NCBI GenBank assembly: GCA_963557785.1
Contig: CAUWBF010000006.1
Span: 1 to 64,000 of the forward strand
Source: Merdicola sp963557785
GTDB taxonomy: Bacteria; Bacillota; Clostridia; TANB77; CAG-508
Direction: 5' to 3'
Length of the DNA stretch: 64,000 nt
Part shown: in pieces, positions 55,162 through 63,869 of the stretch
Position numbering within the stretch: the first letter of the stretch is position 1
Layout of the letters: every line of letters starts with the position of its first letter
Notes under the pieces: model-generated
What the model saw: the letters and a program-made list of their open reading frames with translations, nothing else
What the model was told of the DNA's origin: nothing
The model's database searches: none
Position numbers and translations under genes: made by a program

Positions 55162-55190
55162 TTGAAATATAAATTCGATTGTAGTATTAT
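55162..55190 (+). promoter_or_regulatory. Possible promoter of the uracil permease fusion gene
   Basis: TTGAAA (55162-55167), 17-base spacer, TATTAT (55185-55190), just before the leader ORF. From the tRNA terminator to here (about 55004-55160) I see no gene; a second weak TATAAT-like box is near 55050. Confidence 0.4.
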
Positions 55191-55209
55191 TTTTAAAGGT
55201 GAGAAAAAG

Positions 55210-55308
55210 ATGAACTTAAAAACCTCAATATATATAGGAATAGGAAAACCAACAACAGCAATCCAATTGCTATTATTTGAGTTTAATAAATTAGAAGAGA
55301 TTAGATAA
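55210..55308 (+). CDS. Short leader ORF before the uracil permease fusion gene
   Basis: 32 codons: MNLKTSIYIGIGKPTTAIQL, then LLFEFNKLEEIR, stop TAA at 55306. AAAGGTGAG lies before the ATG. The last four codons form the 5' arm of the terminator at 55295-55335, so a ribosome finishing it would cover that arm. I take it as a possible attenuation peptide. It may also be non-coding. Confidence 0.4.
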   Translation: MNLKTSIYIGIGKPTTAIQLLLFEFNKLEEIR

Positions 55309-55335
55309 TATTTATTATTTAATCTCTTTTATTTT
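55295..55335 (+). terminator. Terminator or attenuator before the uracil permease fusion gene
   Basis: AAGAGATTA (55295-55303) pairs with TAATCTCTT (55320-55328), with inner ATAATA/TATTAT, followed by TTATTTTAT. It lies between a promoter-like sequence and the fusion gene, 46 bases before the latter. Confidence 0.65.
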
Positions 55336-55380
55336 ATATATAAATGCTCATCTAAAAAATAAAGAAAGGATGTTTTGAAA

Positions 55381-57360
55381 ATGGAAGAAAAAACTATGAC
55401 TTTAGATGTTAACGAAAAACCACAAATATGGAAGTGGATTATTTTATCATTACAACACGTTTTTGCAATGTTTGGAGCAACTATATTAGTTCCAATATTA
55501 GTAAATAGTAGTGCAGGAGCAGAAGTATTAACGATACCTGTTGCATTAGTATCTTCGGGTATAGGAACACTAATTTACATATTATGCACAAAAGGAAAAT
55601 CACCAGTATATTTAGGCAGTTCATTTGCATTTATAGCACCACTAGTAGCAGCCTTTATAAAAGGAGGAACATCAGGAGCGCTAACAGGTATAGCGGTAGT
55701 AGGAATTATATATGTATTAGTTGCTATTATAATTAGATTTGCAGGTAAAGAATGGATTAATAAACTTTTACCACCAGTTGTAATAGGACCTATGATAATG
55801 ATAATAGGATTAGGTTTGGCACCAACAGCAATTTCTGAAATAGGGATATCAGCAGGAATGGCTATAGAATGGAAAAGTTTAATTGTAGCTATAGTATCAT
55901 TCTTAGTTACAGCAATTATAATGACAAGAAGTAAAGGATTTTTAAGTGTAATACCATTTCTTGTAGGAATGATATCAGGATATATTGTAGCAGTTTGTTT
56001 AGGAATGATAGACTTTACACCAGTTTTAGAAGCTTCTTTCTTTAGTATGCCAAAATTTACAATTATGTTTAAAGATTATGCACCAAATTTTGGAGCAGTT
56101 CTTACAATAGCACCAATAGCATTAGTAACTATGGCAGAACATATAGGAGATCATACATCATTAAGTCAAATAATAGGAAAGAATTTACTTAAAGATCCGG
56201 GATTAGATAGAACTTTGTTAGGAGATGGTTTAGCTACATTATTTGCTGGATTAATAGGAGGACCTGCAAATACAACTTATGGAGAAAATACTGCAGTAGT
56301 TGGAATGACTAAAGTAGCATCAGTTTGGGTTATAGGGTTAGCAGCAATTTTTGCTATAGGATTAGGATTTTTAGGAAAATTTACCGCACTAGTATCAACC
56401 ATCCCAAATGCTGTATTAGGAGGAGTAGCACTTCTTTTATATGGATTTATAGCTGTAAATGGTTTAAAAGTATTAATACAAAATCAAATAGATTTTAATA
56501 AACCTAAAAATGTTGTTGTAGCATCAAGTATGCTAGTTTTAGGATTAGGTGGAGCAGCAATATCTGTTGTAAGTGGAGATTTGTCTTTAACAATTTCAGG
56601 AATGAGTTTAGCAGCAATAATTGGTATAATATTAAATTTGATTTTGAAAGATAATAAAAAAGAAGAAAAAATAAATAAAAATGCAGAAATTGAAAGCAAA
56701 GAAGGAGAAGAAAAAACGGATATGAAAAAGATAGACAATCAAGTAGTTCTAGAACATCCAATAGTTGAACACAAATTATCAATTTTAAGAGATAAAAAAA
56801 CAGGAACAAAAGAATTTAGAGAAATCATAGGAGAGCTTTCTATGCTATTATGTTATGAAGCATTAAAAGATGTACATTTAGAAGACGTAAAAATAGAAAC
56901 ACCTATTACTAAAATGAAAGCTAAGAGATTAGATGAAAATAAATTTGTATTTTTACCTATATTACGTGCTGGAACAGGTATGATAGATGGAGTATTAAAA
57001 GTAGTACCAAATGCAAAAATAGGACATATAGGAATGTACAGAGATGAAGAAACTTTTAAGCCACATAATTATTACTATAAAGTACCAAGTGGTATTGAAA
57101 ATAAAGAAGTTATAATAATAGATCCAATGCTTGCAACAGGAGGCTCTATAATGGATACAATTTCACATTTAAAAGAGCAAAATGTAAAAAAAATAAAGGT
57201 ACTATGTATAATTGCTGCACCAGAAGGATTAGCAAAAGTACATGAGAAATATCCAGATGTAAAAATTTATTGTACTGCAGTTGATGAAAAACTAAATGAA
57301 AAAGCATATATTGTTCCAGGATTAGGAGATGCAGGCGACAGAATATTCGGAACTAAATAG
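55381..57360 (+). CDS. Uracil permease-uracil phosphoribosyltransferase fusion
   Basis: 659 residues. Residues 1-430 are a NCS2 nucleobase:cation symporter (UraA-like): LSLQHVFAMFGATILVPILV, PVYLGSSFAFIAPL, MAEHIGDHTSL, GGPANTTYGENTAVVGMTKV. A charged linker (about 430-450, KDNKKEEK) leads to a complete UPRT (Upp): VVLEHPIVEHKLSILRDKKT, LPILRAGTGMIDG, the PRPP loop IIIDPMLATGGSI and the uracil site GLGDAGDRIFGT. It would import uracil and convert it at once to UMP. The frame is continuous with no stop. An internal ATG (56723) with AAGGAGAAG upstream might also give free UPRT. TTG at 55375 is an alternative start. Confidence 0.93.
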   Translation: MEEKTMTLDVNEKPQIWKWIILSLQHVFAMFGATILVPILVNSSAGAEVLTIPVALVSSGIGTLIYILCTKGKSPVYLGSSFAFIAPLVAAFIKGGTSGALTGIAVVGIIYVLVAIIIRFAGKEWINKLLPPVVIGPMIMIIGLGLAPTAISEIGISAGMAIEWKSLIVAIVSFLVTAIIMTRSKGFLSVIPFLVGMISGYIVAVCLGMIDFTPVLEASFFSMPKFTIMFKDYAPNFGAVLTIAPIALVTMAEHIGDHTSLSQIIGKNLLKDPGLDRTLLGDGLATLFAGLIGGPANTTYGENTAVVGMTKVASVWVIGLAAIFAIGLGFLGKFTALVSTIPNAVLGGVALLLYGFIAVNGLKVLIQNQIDFNKPKNVVVASSMLVLGLGGAAISVVSGDLSLTISGMSLAAIIGIILNLILKDNKKEEKINKNAEIESKEGEEKTDMKKIDNQVVLEHPIVEHKLSILRDKKTGTKEFREIIGELSMLLCYEALKDVHLEDVKIETPITKMKAKRLDENKFVFLPILRAGTGMIDGVLKVVPNAKIGHIGMYRDEETFKPHNYYYKVPSGIENKEVIIIDPMLATGGSIMDTISHLKEQNVKKIKVLCIIAAPEGLAKVHEKYPDVKIYCTAVDEKLNEKAYIVPGLGDAGDRIFGTK

Positions 57361-57479
57361 TAAATTGAAATTTTATGTAAAATATGATATAATATAAAGT
57401 ATACTCTGAGGTAAATATGAATCTCGCTAATACAGGAGAACAGATTTCATCAGGTAAATAATTTTTGGAGGTTCACGAT

Positions 57480-57974
57480 ATGAGCAGAATGGCATTTATT
57501 AGGAAGATTTTTAGAGGAAAGGAGAATGAGTCAGCTAATCGGTTACAGACCAATAATGAAGTAGCTCAGGAAAAGAAACCGTTCGATTATGGAATGCTTT
57601 CCGTGGCAATTGGATTATCCAGCAATGACTATGGTTGGAGTGAGCCGGTAGAGCTACCTAAGCATTATATCTTAAGAGACATTGATGCTTACAAAGAAAA
57701 GGTAACTGTTATGGGACTGGTATCAGCTTGGAGAGGAACTGGTCACAGCGAATGGGAATTCCTGTTAGCAGGTATCTTTATCAGTAATCTGCTGGAAGCA
57801 TGGGGGGAAGGAAAGAAGGAAGTAGATATTACAACTCTGTTTGATAGAGATCTACTTGCAACTAATAACCGAGTGTTTACAAAAGAGCAGGTAAAAGAGC
57901 ATATCATTAAGGTATTTACAATCGAAGATGAAGATACTGACAACATCTACTTAAGACTAAATGTAGCAGCATAG
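57480..57974 (+). CDS. Foreign-looking protein of unknown function
   Basis: 164 residues, soluble, not recognised. It has a basic start (SRMAFIRKIFRGKENES), a middle with LSSNDYGWSEPVELPKHYIL and a C-terminal half with GTGHSEWEFLLAGIFISNLL. Codon use (CTG, GCC, CCG, GAG, CAG) differs sharply from the neighbours, and CGG occurs in frame at codon 21 (57540). TTGGAGG lies 9 bases before the ATG, its leader has a TATAAT-like box near 57390, and a GC-rich terminator follows. Likely acquired. Confidence 0.7.
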   Translation: MSRMAFIRKIFRGKENESANRLQTNNEVAQEKKPFDYGMLSVAIGLSSNDYGWSEPVELPKHYILRDIDAYKEKVTVMGLVSAWRGTGHSEWEFLLAGIFISNLLEAWGEGKKEVDITTLFDRDLLATNNRVFTKEQVKEHIIKVFTIEDEDTDNIYLRLNVAA

Positions 57975-58025
57975 CGAAAAATTTCATATCGTTAAAAAAT
58001 TTCTTTATCTATTTGAAATTTTTTA

Positions 58026-58060
58026 CTCTCACACAAAATATGTGTGAGAGTTTTTTTAGT
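58026..58060 (+). terminator. Terminator after the foreign-looking gene
   Basis: ACTCTCACACA, loop AAATA, TGTGTGAGAGT, then six T; a near-perfect stem. Confidence 0.9.
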
Positions 58061-58068
58061 ATTTTTTA

Positions 58069-58096
58069 TTGACAATATATTTTAGAATGATATACT
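58069..58096 (+). promoter_or_regulatory. Promoter of the membrane protein gene at 58124
   Basis: TTGACA (58069-58074), 16-base spacer, TATACT (58091-58096), 27 bases before the ATG. Confidence 0.65.
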
Positions 58097-58123
58097 AAAT
58101 ATACATTTATCGGAGGAAATAAT

Positions 58124-58636
58124 ATGGAAAAAGAAATGATATCATCTGGTAAAATGACATTTAAATTTATATGGCATTTTATATTATATAGTTTAATTTT
58201 ATCTATAATTACAGGATTCATATATTCATTAATATATAGTAAAATTAGTAATATAATTATTATGAATATAATAATGCTAATTTTATCCGGAATATCAATT
58301 TTTATTGCAACTAAACTATCAATAAAAGATATATTTTCAGATAAGCAAATAAAAGAAAATGATATAAAAAAATATAAGAGAAATGTAATTATATTTTTTA
58401 TAATATGTATACTATTAACACTATTTTATTATGCACTAGTATATTCTATTACAGCAGTAAGAATAGATCAAATAGCTTCTACATTAGTAATAGCTGACAA
58501 TCAAGACATTACAAGTGCAATAGATAAAATAAAGAATATGCAGTTAGTAATAACTTGTGCATCAGGAGTTATAAAAAGTTTTATATATATTGGAATGATG
58601 AAATATCAAGATAAATATATAAATAAAAAAGACTAG
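58124..58636 (+). CDS. Four-helix membrane protein of unknown function
   Basis: 170 residues with four membrane segments (about 14-34, 40-62, 86-110 and 143-160). Lysines cluster between segments 2 and 3. No family recognised. A small membrane gene follows 32 bases later, probably cotranscribed. Confidence 0.65.
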   Translation: MEKEMISSGKMTFKFIWHFILYSLILSIITGFIYSLIYSKISNIIIMNIIMLILSGISIFIATKLSIKDIFSDKQIKENDIKKYKRNVIIFFIICILLTLFYYALVYSITAVRIDQIASTLVIADNQDITSAIDKIKNMQLVITCASGVIKSFIYIGMMKYQDKYINKKD

Positions 58637-58668
58637 AAAAGTAAATAATATGAAAAGGAGAATACAAA

Positions 58669-58878
58669 ATGAAAATTTATGATAAAGAAGTATATAACAG
58701 ACAAGAGGAAATTAGAAATGTAATAATAATTATTATATCTTTTTTAGTTGGTTTTTTTGTAGGGTATATGGCAAATACAATAACTCACACAGAGAATAAT
58801 ACAGTAAATATAATTAATAATTTAGCTGCTGATAATAATACAGTAAATCAAATAGAAGAAAATGATTTAGATATATAG
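58669..58878 (+). CDS. Small single-span membrane protein
   Basis: 69 residues. One membrane segment at about 17-37 (VIIIIISFLVGFFVGYMANT) and an Asn-rich acidic tail. AAAGGAG before the ATG. Not recognised. Confidence 0.6.
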   Translation: MKIYDKEVYNRQEEIRNVIIIIISFLVGFFVGYMANTITHTENNTVNIINNLAADNNTVNQIEENDLDI

Positions 58879-58980
58879 AAAACCAAGTAAAGATATTGCA
58901 AAATATCTTTATTTGTGATATTATATTGTACATAATATTCGCCAAGGAAAAAGCAAAGTATATAATTTATAAAATATTTT

Positions 58981-59187
58981 AAAGAGAGATAGGTAATAGC
59001 TGAGAGCCTGTTAAATATTAAATTATAGAAATTTCACTTTTTAGGTTTATCTTTGAAATATATAGTAGAGGATAACGGTTGCTACGTTAAAGCTATAATG
59101 AGATTAATGAAAATTAATGAAATTAGGTGGTACCACGGAAATTAAAATCCATTTCGTCCTAAATATAGGATGAATGGATTTTTTTGA
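58981..59187 (+). ncRNA. T-box riboswitch for phenylalanine before pheST
   Basis: The T-box core GGTGGTACCACGG lies at 59126-59138. Stem I starts near 58981 and ends near 59056; a TTC triplet at 59033-59035 fits a Phe specifier. After the antiterminator, AAATCCATT...GTCCTA pairs with TAGGAT...AATGGATTT, followed by T (59145-59187), as terminator. Uncharged tRNA-Phe would allow readthrough into pheST. Confidence 0.9.
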
Positions 59188-59219
59188 TTTTATATAAAAA
59201 TGGAGAGGAGAAAGTAAGG

Positions 59220-60275
59220 ATGAGAGAACAAATTAATAAAATTAAAGAAAACTCAATTCAAGAAATTAATAATTGTACAGATTTAAAAAGTTTAAACGAC
59301 TTAAGAGTAAAATACTTAGGAAAAAAAGGAGAACTTACAGCAGTATTAAGAGGAATGGGTGCACTTTCAGCAGAAGAAAGACCACTAATAGGAAGCTTAG
59401 TAAATACTGTAAGAGATGAGCTTGAAAGTTTAATACAAGAAAAAGAAAATTTATTAAGAGAAGAAGAATTAAATGAAAAATTAAAATCAGAAGTTATAGA
59501 TGTAACACTTCCATCTACAAAGGTTAAAAGAGGAAGTAAACATCCAATAAATAGAATTATAGAAGAATTAGAAGACTTATTTGTTTCAATGGGATATGAT
59601 GTAGTATCAGGTCCAGAATTAGAAACAGATGAATATTGTTTTGAAAGACTAAATCTTCCTAAGGGACATCCCGCAAGAGATATGCAAGACAGCTTCTATA
59701 TAACAAATGAATATTTACTAAGAACTCAAACTTCAGCAGTTCAAGCAAGAACAATGATGGCTAATAAAGAAAAGACACCAATAAGAATAGTTTGTCCAGG
59801 AAAAACATATAGAAGAGATGATGACGCAACACATTCACATCAATTTGGTCAAATAGAAGGTTTAGTAATAGATAAAAATATATCTCTTGCAGATTTAAAA
59901 GGAACTCTAGAAATATTTGTTAAAAAAATGCTTGGAGATAATTTAAGTTTAAGATTTAGACCAAGTTATTTCCCATTCACAGAACCATCTTATGAAGTAG
60001 ATGTAAGCTGCTTTAAATGTGGTGGAAAAGGATGTAATCTATGTAAACAAACAGGTTGGATAGAAATATTAGGAGCAGGAATAGTTCATCCAAATGTTTT
60101 AAAAATGAACGGATATGATCCAGAAAAATATAGTGGATTTGCATTTGGTACAGGACTAGATAGACTTGCAATGTTTAAATATGGAATAACAGATATACGT
60201 TTACTTTATACTAATGATGTTAGATTCTTAAAACAATTTGATAGAAAGGATGAAGAAAATGAAATTAAGTACTAA
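59220..60275 (+). CDS. pheS: Phenylalanyl-tRNA synthetase alpha subunit
   Basis: 351 residues from ATG 59220 (GGAGAGGAG upstream). The N-terminal coiled coil precedes the class II core: HPARDMQDSFY (motif 1/2 region), LRTQTSAVQARTM, RRDDDATHSHQFGQIEGLVI, FRPSYFPFTEPSYEVDV and GFAFGTGLDRLAMFKYGI (motif 3). A CFKCGGKGCNLCKQTG insert is a zinc-type loop seen in some PheS. Overlaps pheT by 17 bases. Confidence 0.98.
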   Translation: MREQINKIKENSIQEINNCTDLKSLNDLRVKYLGKKGELTAVLRGMGALSAEERPLIGSLVNTVRDELESLIQEKENLLREEELNEKLKSEVIDVTLPSTKVKRGSKHPINRIIEELEDLFVSMGYDVVSGPELETDEYCFERLNLPKGHPARDMQDSFYITNEYLLRTQTSAVQARTMMANKEKTPIRIVCPGKTYRRDDDATHSHQFGQIEGLVIDKNISLADLKGTLEIFVKKMLGDNLSLRFRPSYFPFTEPSYEVDVSCFKCGGKGCNLCKQTGWIEILGAGIVHPNVLKMNGYDPEKYSGFAFGTGLDRLAMFKYGITDIRLLYTNDVRFLKQFDRKDEENEIKY

Positions 60276-62628
60276 TTTTGTAAAAGATTATATAGATATA
60301 GATGTTGATGTAAAAACATTAGCAGAAGAGATGACTAGAGTAGGAAATGAATATGATTCTGCTGAAAAATTAATAAATGCTACAAAATTAATTATAGGTG
60401 AAGTTAAAGAGTGTGTAGAACATCCAGATTCAGATCACCTACATGTATGTAAAGTAGATATTGGAAATGAAGTATTAAATATAGTATGTGGTGCTCCAAA
60501 TGTAAGAGTTGGTTTAAAAGTAATAGTTGCACAAGTAGGGGCAGAACTTCCAGGGGACTTTAAAATAAAAAAAGGAAGAATACGTGGAGTAGACTCAGAA
60601 GGAATGATGTGTTCAATAGCAGAATTAGGATTAGAAAGTAAATTTTTAAGCTCAGCTGATAAAGATGGAATACATGAATTACCTTCAGATGCACCAGTTG
60701 GAGGAGACCCTATAAAATTTATGCAAATGGATGATGAAGTTATAGATTTTGACTTAACAGCAAATAGAGGAGATTTGTTAAGTATTTTAGGTATGGCTTA
60801 TGAAATTGGAGCAATTTATGATAAAAAAGTAAAAGATATAGATTTAAGTCATAAAGAAAATAAAGAAGATATAAATAATTCTTTTAAAGTTAATATAAAT
60901 ACTAATAACTGTAGTATATTCTTAGCAAAAAAAGTAGAAAATGTTACAATAAAAGAAAGCCCAGCATTTATAAAAAATAGACTTATATCTTCAGGTATAA
61001 GACCAATAAATAATGTTGTAGATATTAGTAATTATGTAATGCTAGAAGTAGGGCAACCACTACACTTCTACGATTATGATAGATTAAATAACTGCTTAGA
61101 AGTAAGAATGGCAAAAGAAGGAGAAAAATTAACAACATTAGATAATATAGAAAGGGAACTATCAGATCAAGATATAGTAATGTCAGATGGCAATAGAGCC
61201 ATTGGATTAGCTGGAGTTATGGGTGGACTTGATACAGAAATAGAAGAAACAACAAAAAATATTATAATAGAATCTGCAATATTTGATCCGATAAAAGTAA
61301 GATATACTTCTAAAAAAATATTAAGAAGTGAAGCAAGTACAAGATTTGAAAAAGGATTAGATCCAAATAGAACATATATGGCAATAGAAAGAGCATGTAA
61401 TTTACTTGAAAAATATGCTGATGCAACAATAATAAGTGGTATAGTAAAATATGATAACACAGAAAAAGAAAATAAAATAATTGATGTAACTTTTGAAAAT
61501 ATAAATAGAATATTAGGAATAGATGTACCACAAAAAGAAGTTGAAAATGTGTTTAGAAGATTAGGATTTACATCTGAAACTAAAGGAGATGTAATTTCAG
61601 TATCAGTTCCTAGAAGAAGATTAGATATAAATATTAAGGAAGACCTAATAGAAGAAGTTGGACGTATATATGGAGTGGATAATATTCAAGGACGATTACC
61701 AGTAATACCAGTAAAGCCAGGTCATTATAACAAAACAATGAGAGAAATAAGAAATAAAATGATAAGCTTAGGTTTAAATGAAACACTATCATATATATTA
61801 GTAAATGATAAAGAAGCAAAACAATATACAAATGATGATGTAGAAGCGTTAAGATTATTAGATCCAATGACTGAAGATAGAAATACATTGAGATATAGTA
61901 TGGTTCCATCATTATTTAAAATATATGAATATAATGTAGCTCATAATGTAAAAGATGTTTCTATATTTGAAATAGGTAAAGGATTCCACAAAAAAGATGA
62001 AGTGTATTCAGAAGAGAATAAATTAGCTTGTTTAATGACAGGAGAATATTATTTAGGATTAAATAATAAGGCACAAGTAGACTTCTATATAATAAAAGGA
62101 ATAGTAGAAGAATTACTAGACTATTTAGGTTTTGGAGGAAGATATAGTTTTGTTGTAACAGACGATTTACCAAAAGAATTCCATCCAGGACAAAGTGCAA
62201 AGATATCTATAAACAATGATATTGTTGGAATAGTAGGAAAAGTACATCCTTCAAAAACAAAAGAAAATGTATTTGTTTTTGAAATTAATTTAGATAAGAT
62301 ATTAGCAAAAAAAGCTGAAAAAATGAAATATAAAGAAATATCTAAATTCCCAACAGTAAATAAAGATTTAGCAATTGTTGTAGACAAAAATATACAATCA
62401 CAAGAAATACAAACTTTAATAAAAAAATCAGCAGGTTCTTTATTATCAGAGATACAAGTATTTGATGTATATAGTGGAGAAAGTATTGGAGAAAATAAAG
62501 TAAGTATTGCATATTCATTAACATTTATGGCAAAAGATAAAACATTAACAGATGAAGAAATAAATCCAATTTTAGATAAAATCGTAATAGACCTAGGTAA
62601 GAAGATAGGAGCTGAATTAAGGAAATAA
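60259..62628 (+). CDS. pheT: Phenylalanyl-tRNA synthetase beta subunit
   Basis: 789 residues. N-terminal OB tRNA-binding domain (HPDSDHLHVCKVDIG, CGAPNVRVG), B3/B4 editing domain, B5 domain (VSVPRRRLDINIKEDLIEEV), catalytic-like core and a C-terminal anticodon-binding FDX-ACB domain (FPTVNKDLAIVVDKNI). The ATG at 60259 lies within the end of pheS; the in-frame ATG at 60250 is possible. Confidence 0.97.
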   Translation: MKLSTNFVKDYIDIDVDVKTLAEEMTRVGNEYDSAEKLINATKLIIGEVKECVEHPDSDHLHVCKVDIGNEVLNIVCGAPNVRVGLKVIVAQVGAELPGDFKIKKGRIRGVDSEGMMCSIAELGLESKFLSSADKDGIHELPSDAPVGGDPIKFMQMDDEVIDFDLTANRGDLLSILGMAYEIGAIYDKKVKDIDLSHKENKEDINNSFKVNINTNNCSIFLAKKVENVTIKESPAFIKNRLISSGIRPINNVVDISNYVMLEVGQPLHFYDYDRLNNCLEVRMAKEGEKLTTLDNIERELSDQDIVMSDGNRAIGLAGVMGGLDTEIEETTKNIIIESAIFDPIKVRYTSKKILRSEASTRFEKGLDPNRTYMAIERACNLLEKYADATIISGIVKYDNTEKENKIIDVTFENINRILGIDVPQKEVENVFRRLGFTSETKGDVISVSVPRRRLDINIKEDLIEEVGRIYGVDNIQGRLPVIPVKPGHYNKTMREIRNKMISLGLNETLSYILVNDKEAKQYTNDDVEALRLLDPMTEDRNTLRYSMVPSLFKIYEYNVAHNVKDVSIFEIGKGFHKKDEVYSEENKLACLMTGEYYLGLNNKAQVDFYIIKGIVEELLDYLGFGGRYSFVVTDDLPKEFHPGQSAKISINNDIVGIVGKVHPSKTKENVFVFEINLDKILAKKAEKMKYKEISKFPTVNKDLAIVVDKNIQSQEIQTLIKKSAGSLLSEIQVFDVYSGESIGENKVSIAYSLTFMAKDKTLTDEEINPILDKIVIDLGKKIGAELRK

Positions 62629-62711
62629 ATCCAAAATTTAGTGCTTGAAAAAACTTAGTCTTTATGTTATAACAATTGTAGTAAATTTTATAATTATAGG
62701 AGGATTTACAA

Positions 62712-62828
62712 ATGTCAAGAAAAAACGGAAAATCAGGAATATTAGTAAAAATAATGGCTGGAATATTAGCAGCATTAATGGTATTAAGCGTAGGTTTTAC
62801 ATTAATATATTGCTTAATTGGAATGTAA
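62712..62828 (+). CDS. Very small membrane protein, DUF4044-like
   Basis: 38 codons: a basic start MSRKNGKSGILVKIMAG and one membrane segment ILAALMVLSVGFTLIYCLI. TAGGAGG lies before the ATG. The layout resembles DUF4044 proteins (small, basic, one span). It precedes cdaA by 24 bases. Confidence 0.55.
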   Translation: MSRKNGKSGILVKIMAGILAALMVLSVGFTLIYCLIGM

Positions 62829-62852
62829 TAAATTATAAATAGAGGTATATAA

Positions 62853-63767
62853 ATGGTAGAAGGACTTATAGAAAACATAAATAATGTTGTAAATACTTAT
62901 ATAAACAGTCTATATCAGAATCCTATAAGACTAATTACACTAATACTTGATATTGCAATTGTAATATTTTTAGCATCTAAAATGGTAAAAATAGTAAAAC
63001 ATACAAGGGCTTGGCAATTAGTTAAAGGAATAGCTTTACTAATACTTGCAACTTGGATAAGTGGTTTATTACAATTTAATATTTTACATTATATTTTAAG
63101 TGCAATCATGAGTTGGGGAGTTTTAGCACTAATAGTAATTTTCCAACCAGAAATAAGAAGAGTATTAGAACAATTAGGAACTAATAAATTTACAAGCTTT
63201 TTTGGAATGGATAAAGATATAGAAACAAGGACAAAAGAAGATGTGTATAAAATAGTTATAGCAGCAACAGAAATGTCGAAACAAAAAATTGGTGCATTAA
63301 TTGTTATAGAAAGAGATATAGAAATTAAAGATATAGTAAATACAGGAATACTTATGGATGCAGAAGTATCTCCGCAATTACTTACAAATATATTTGTGCC
63401 AAATACACCATTACATGATGGAGCCGTAGTAATTAGTAATAATAAAATAGCAGCGGCAGCATGTATGTTACCGTTAGCAAATGATAATGATATTGCAAGA
63501 GAACTAGGAACAAGACATAGAGCAGGTATTGGAATATCAAAAGAATCTGATGCAATTGCAGTAATAGTATCAGAAGAAACAGGAAAAATTTCAGTAGCTA
63601 AGGATGGCACGTTAATAGCTGATGTTAGAGAGGACGTTTTAAAGAAAATATTAATAAATAACATAGTTACAAAAAGATTTGGTGATACTAAAAAGAAGAA
63701 ACCAAGAGATGTAGTATTAACTTTAAAAAGAAACAAAAATGTAAATCAAAAACAAGAAGAGAAATAA
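62853..63767 (+). CDS. cdaA: Diadenylate cyclase CdaA
   Basis: 304 residues. Three membrane segments in the first 95 residues, then the DAC domain with PLHDGAVVIS (DGA motif) and GTRHRAGIGISKESDA (RHR motif). It makes c-di-AMP, which controls potassium and osmolyte uptake. In most Firmicutes cdaR (YbbR) and glmM follow; here secG does, after a separate promoter. Confidence 0.95.
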   Translation: MVEGLIENINNVVNTYINSLYQNPIRLITLILDIAIVIFLASKMVKIVKHTRAWQLVKGIALLILATWISGLLQFNILHYILSAIMSWGVLALIVIFQPEIRRVLEQLGTNKFTSFFGMDKDIETRTKEDVYKIVIAATEMSKQKIGALIVIERDIEIKDIVNTGILMDAEVSPQLLTNIFVPNTPLHDGAVVISNNKIAAAACMLPLANDNDIARELGTRHRAGIGISKESDAIAVIVSEETGKISVAKDGTLIADVREDVLKKILINNIVTKRFGDTKKKKPRDVVLTLKRNKNVNQKQEEK

Positions 63768-63791
63768 AATATACTTTTAAATACTTTTTAT

Positions 63792-63820
63792 TTGCATTTT
63801 TTATATAACTATGTTACAAT
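63792..63820 (+). promoter_or_regulatory. Promoter of secG
   Basis: TTGCAT (63792-63797), 17-base spacer, TACAAT (63815-63820) with an extended TG, 50 bases before the secG ATG. Confidence 0.6.
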
Positions 63821-63869
63821 AACCAAAGTTGATATAGAGTAGAAATCGAAACTTGAGGAGGAAACATAA

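Noticed and set aside
56700..56760. uraA and upp as two separate genes
   Set aside because: The reading frame is continuous without a stop; only an additional internal start remains possible.
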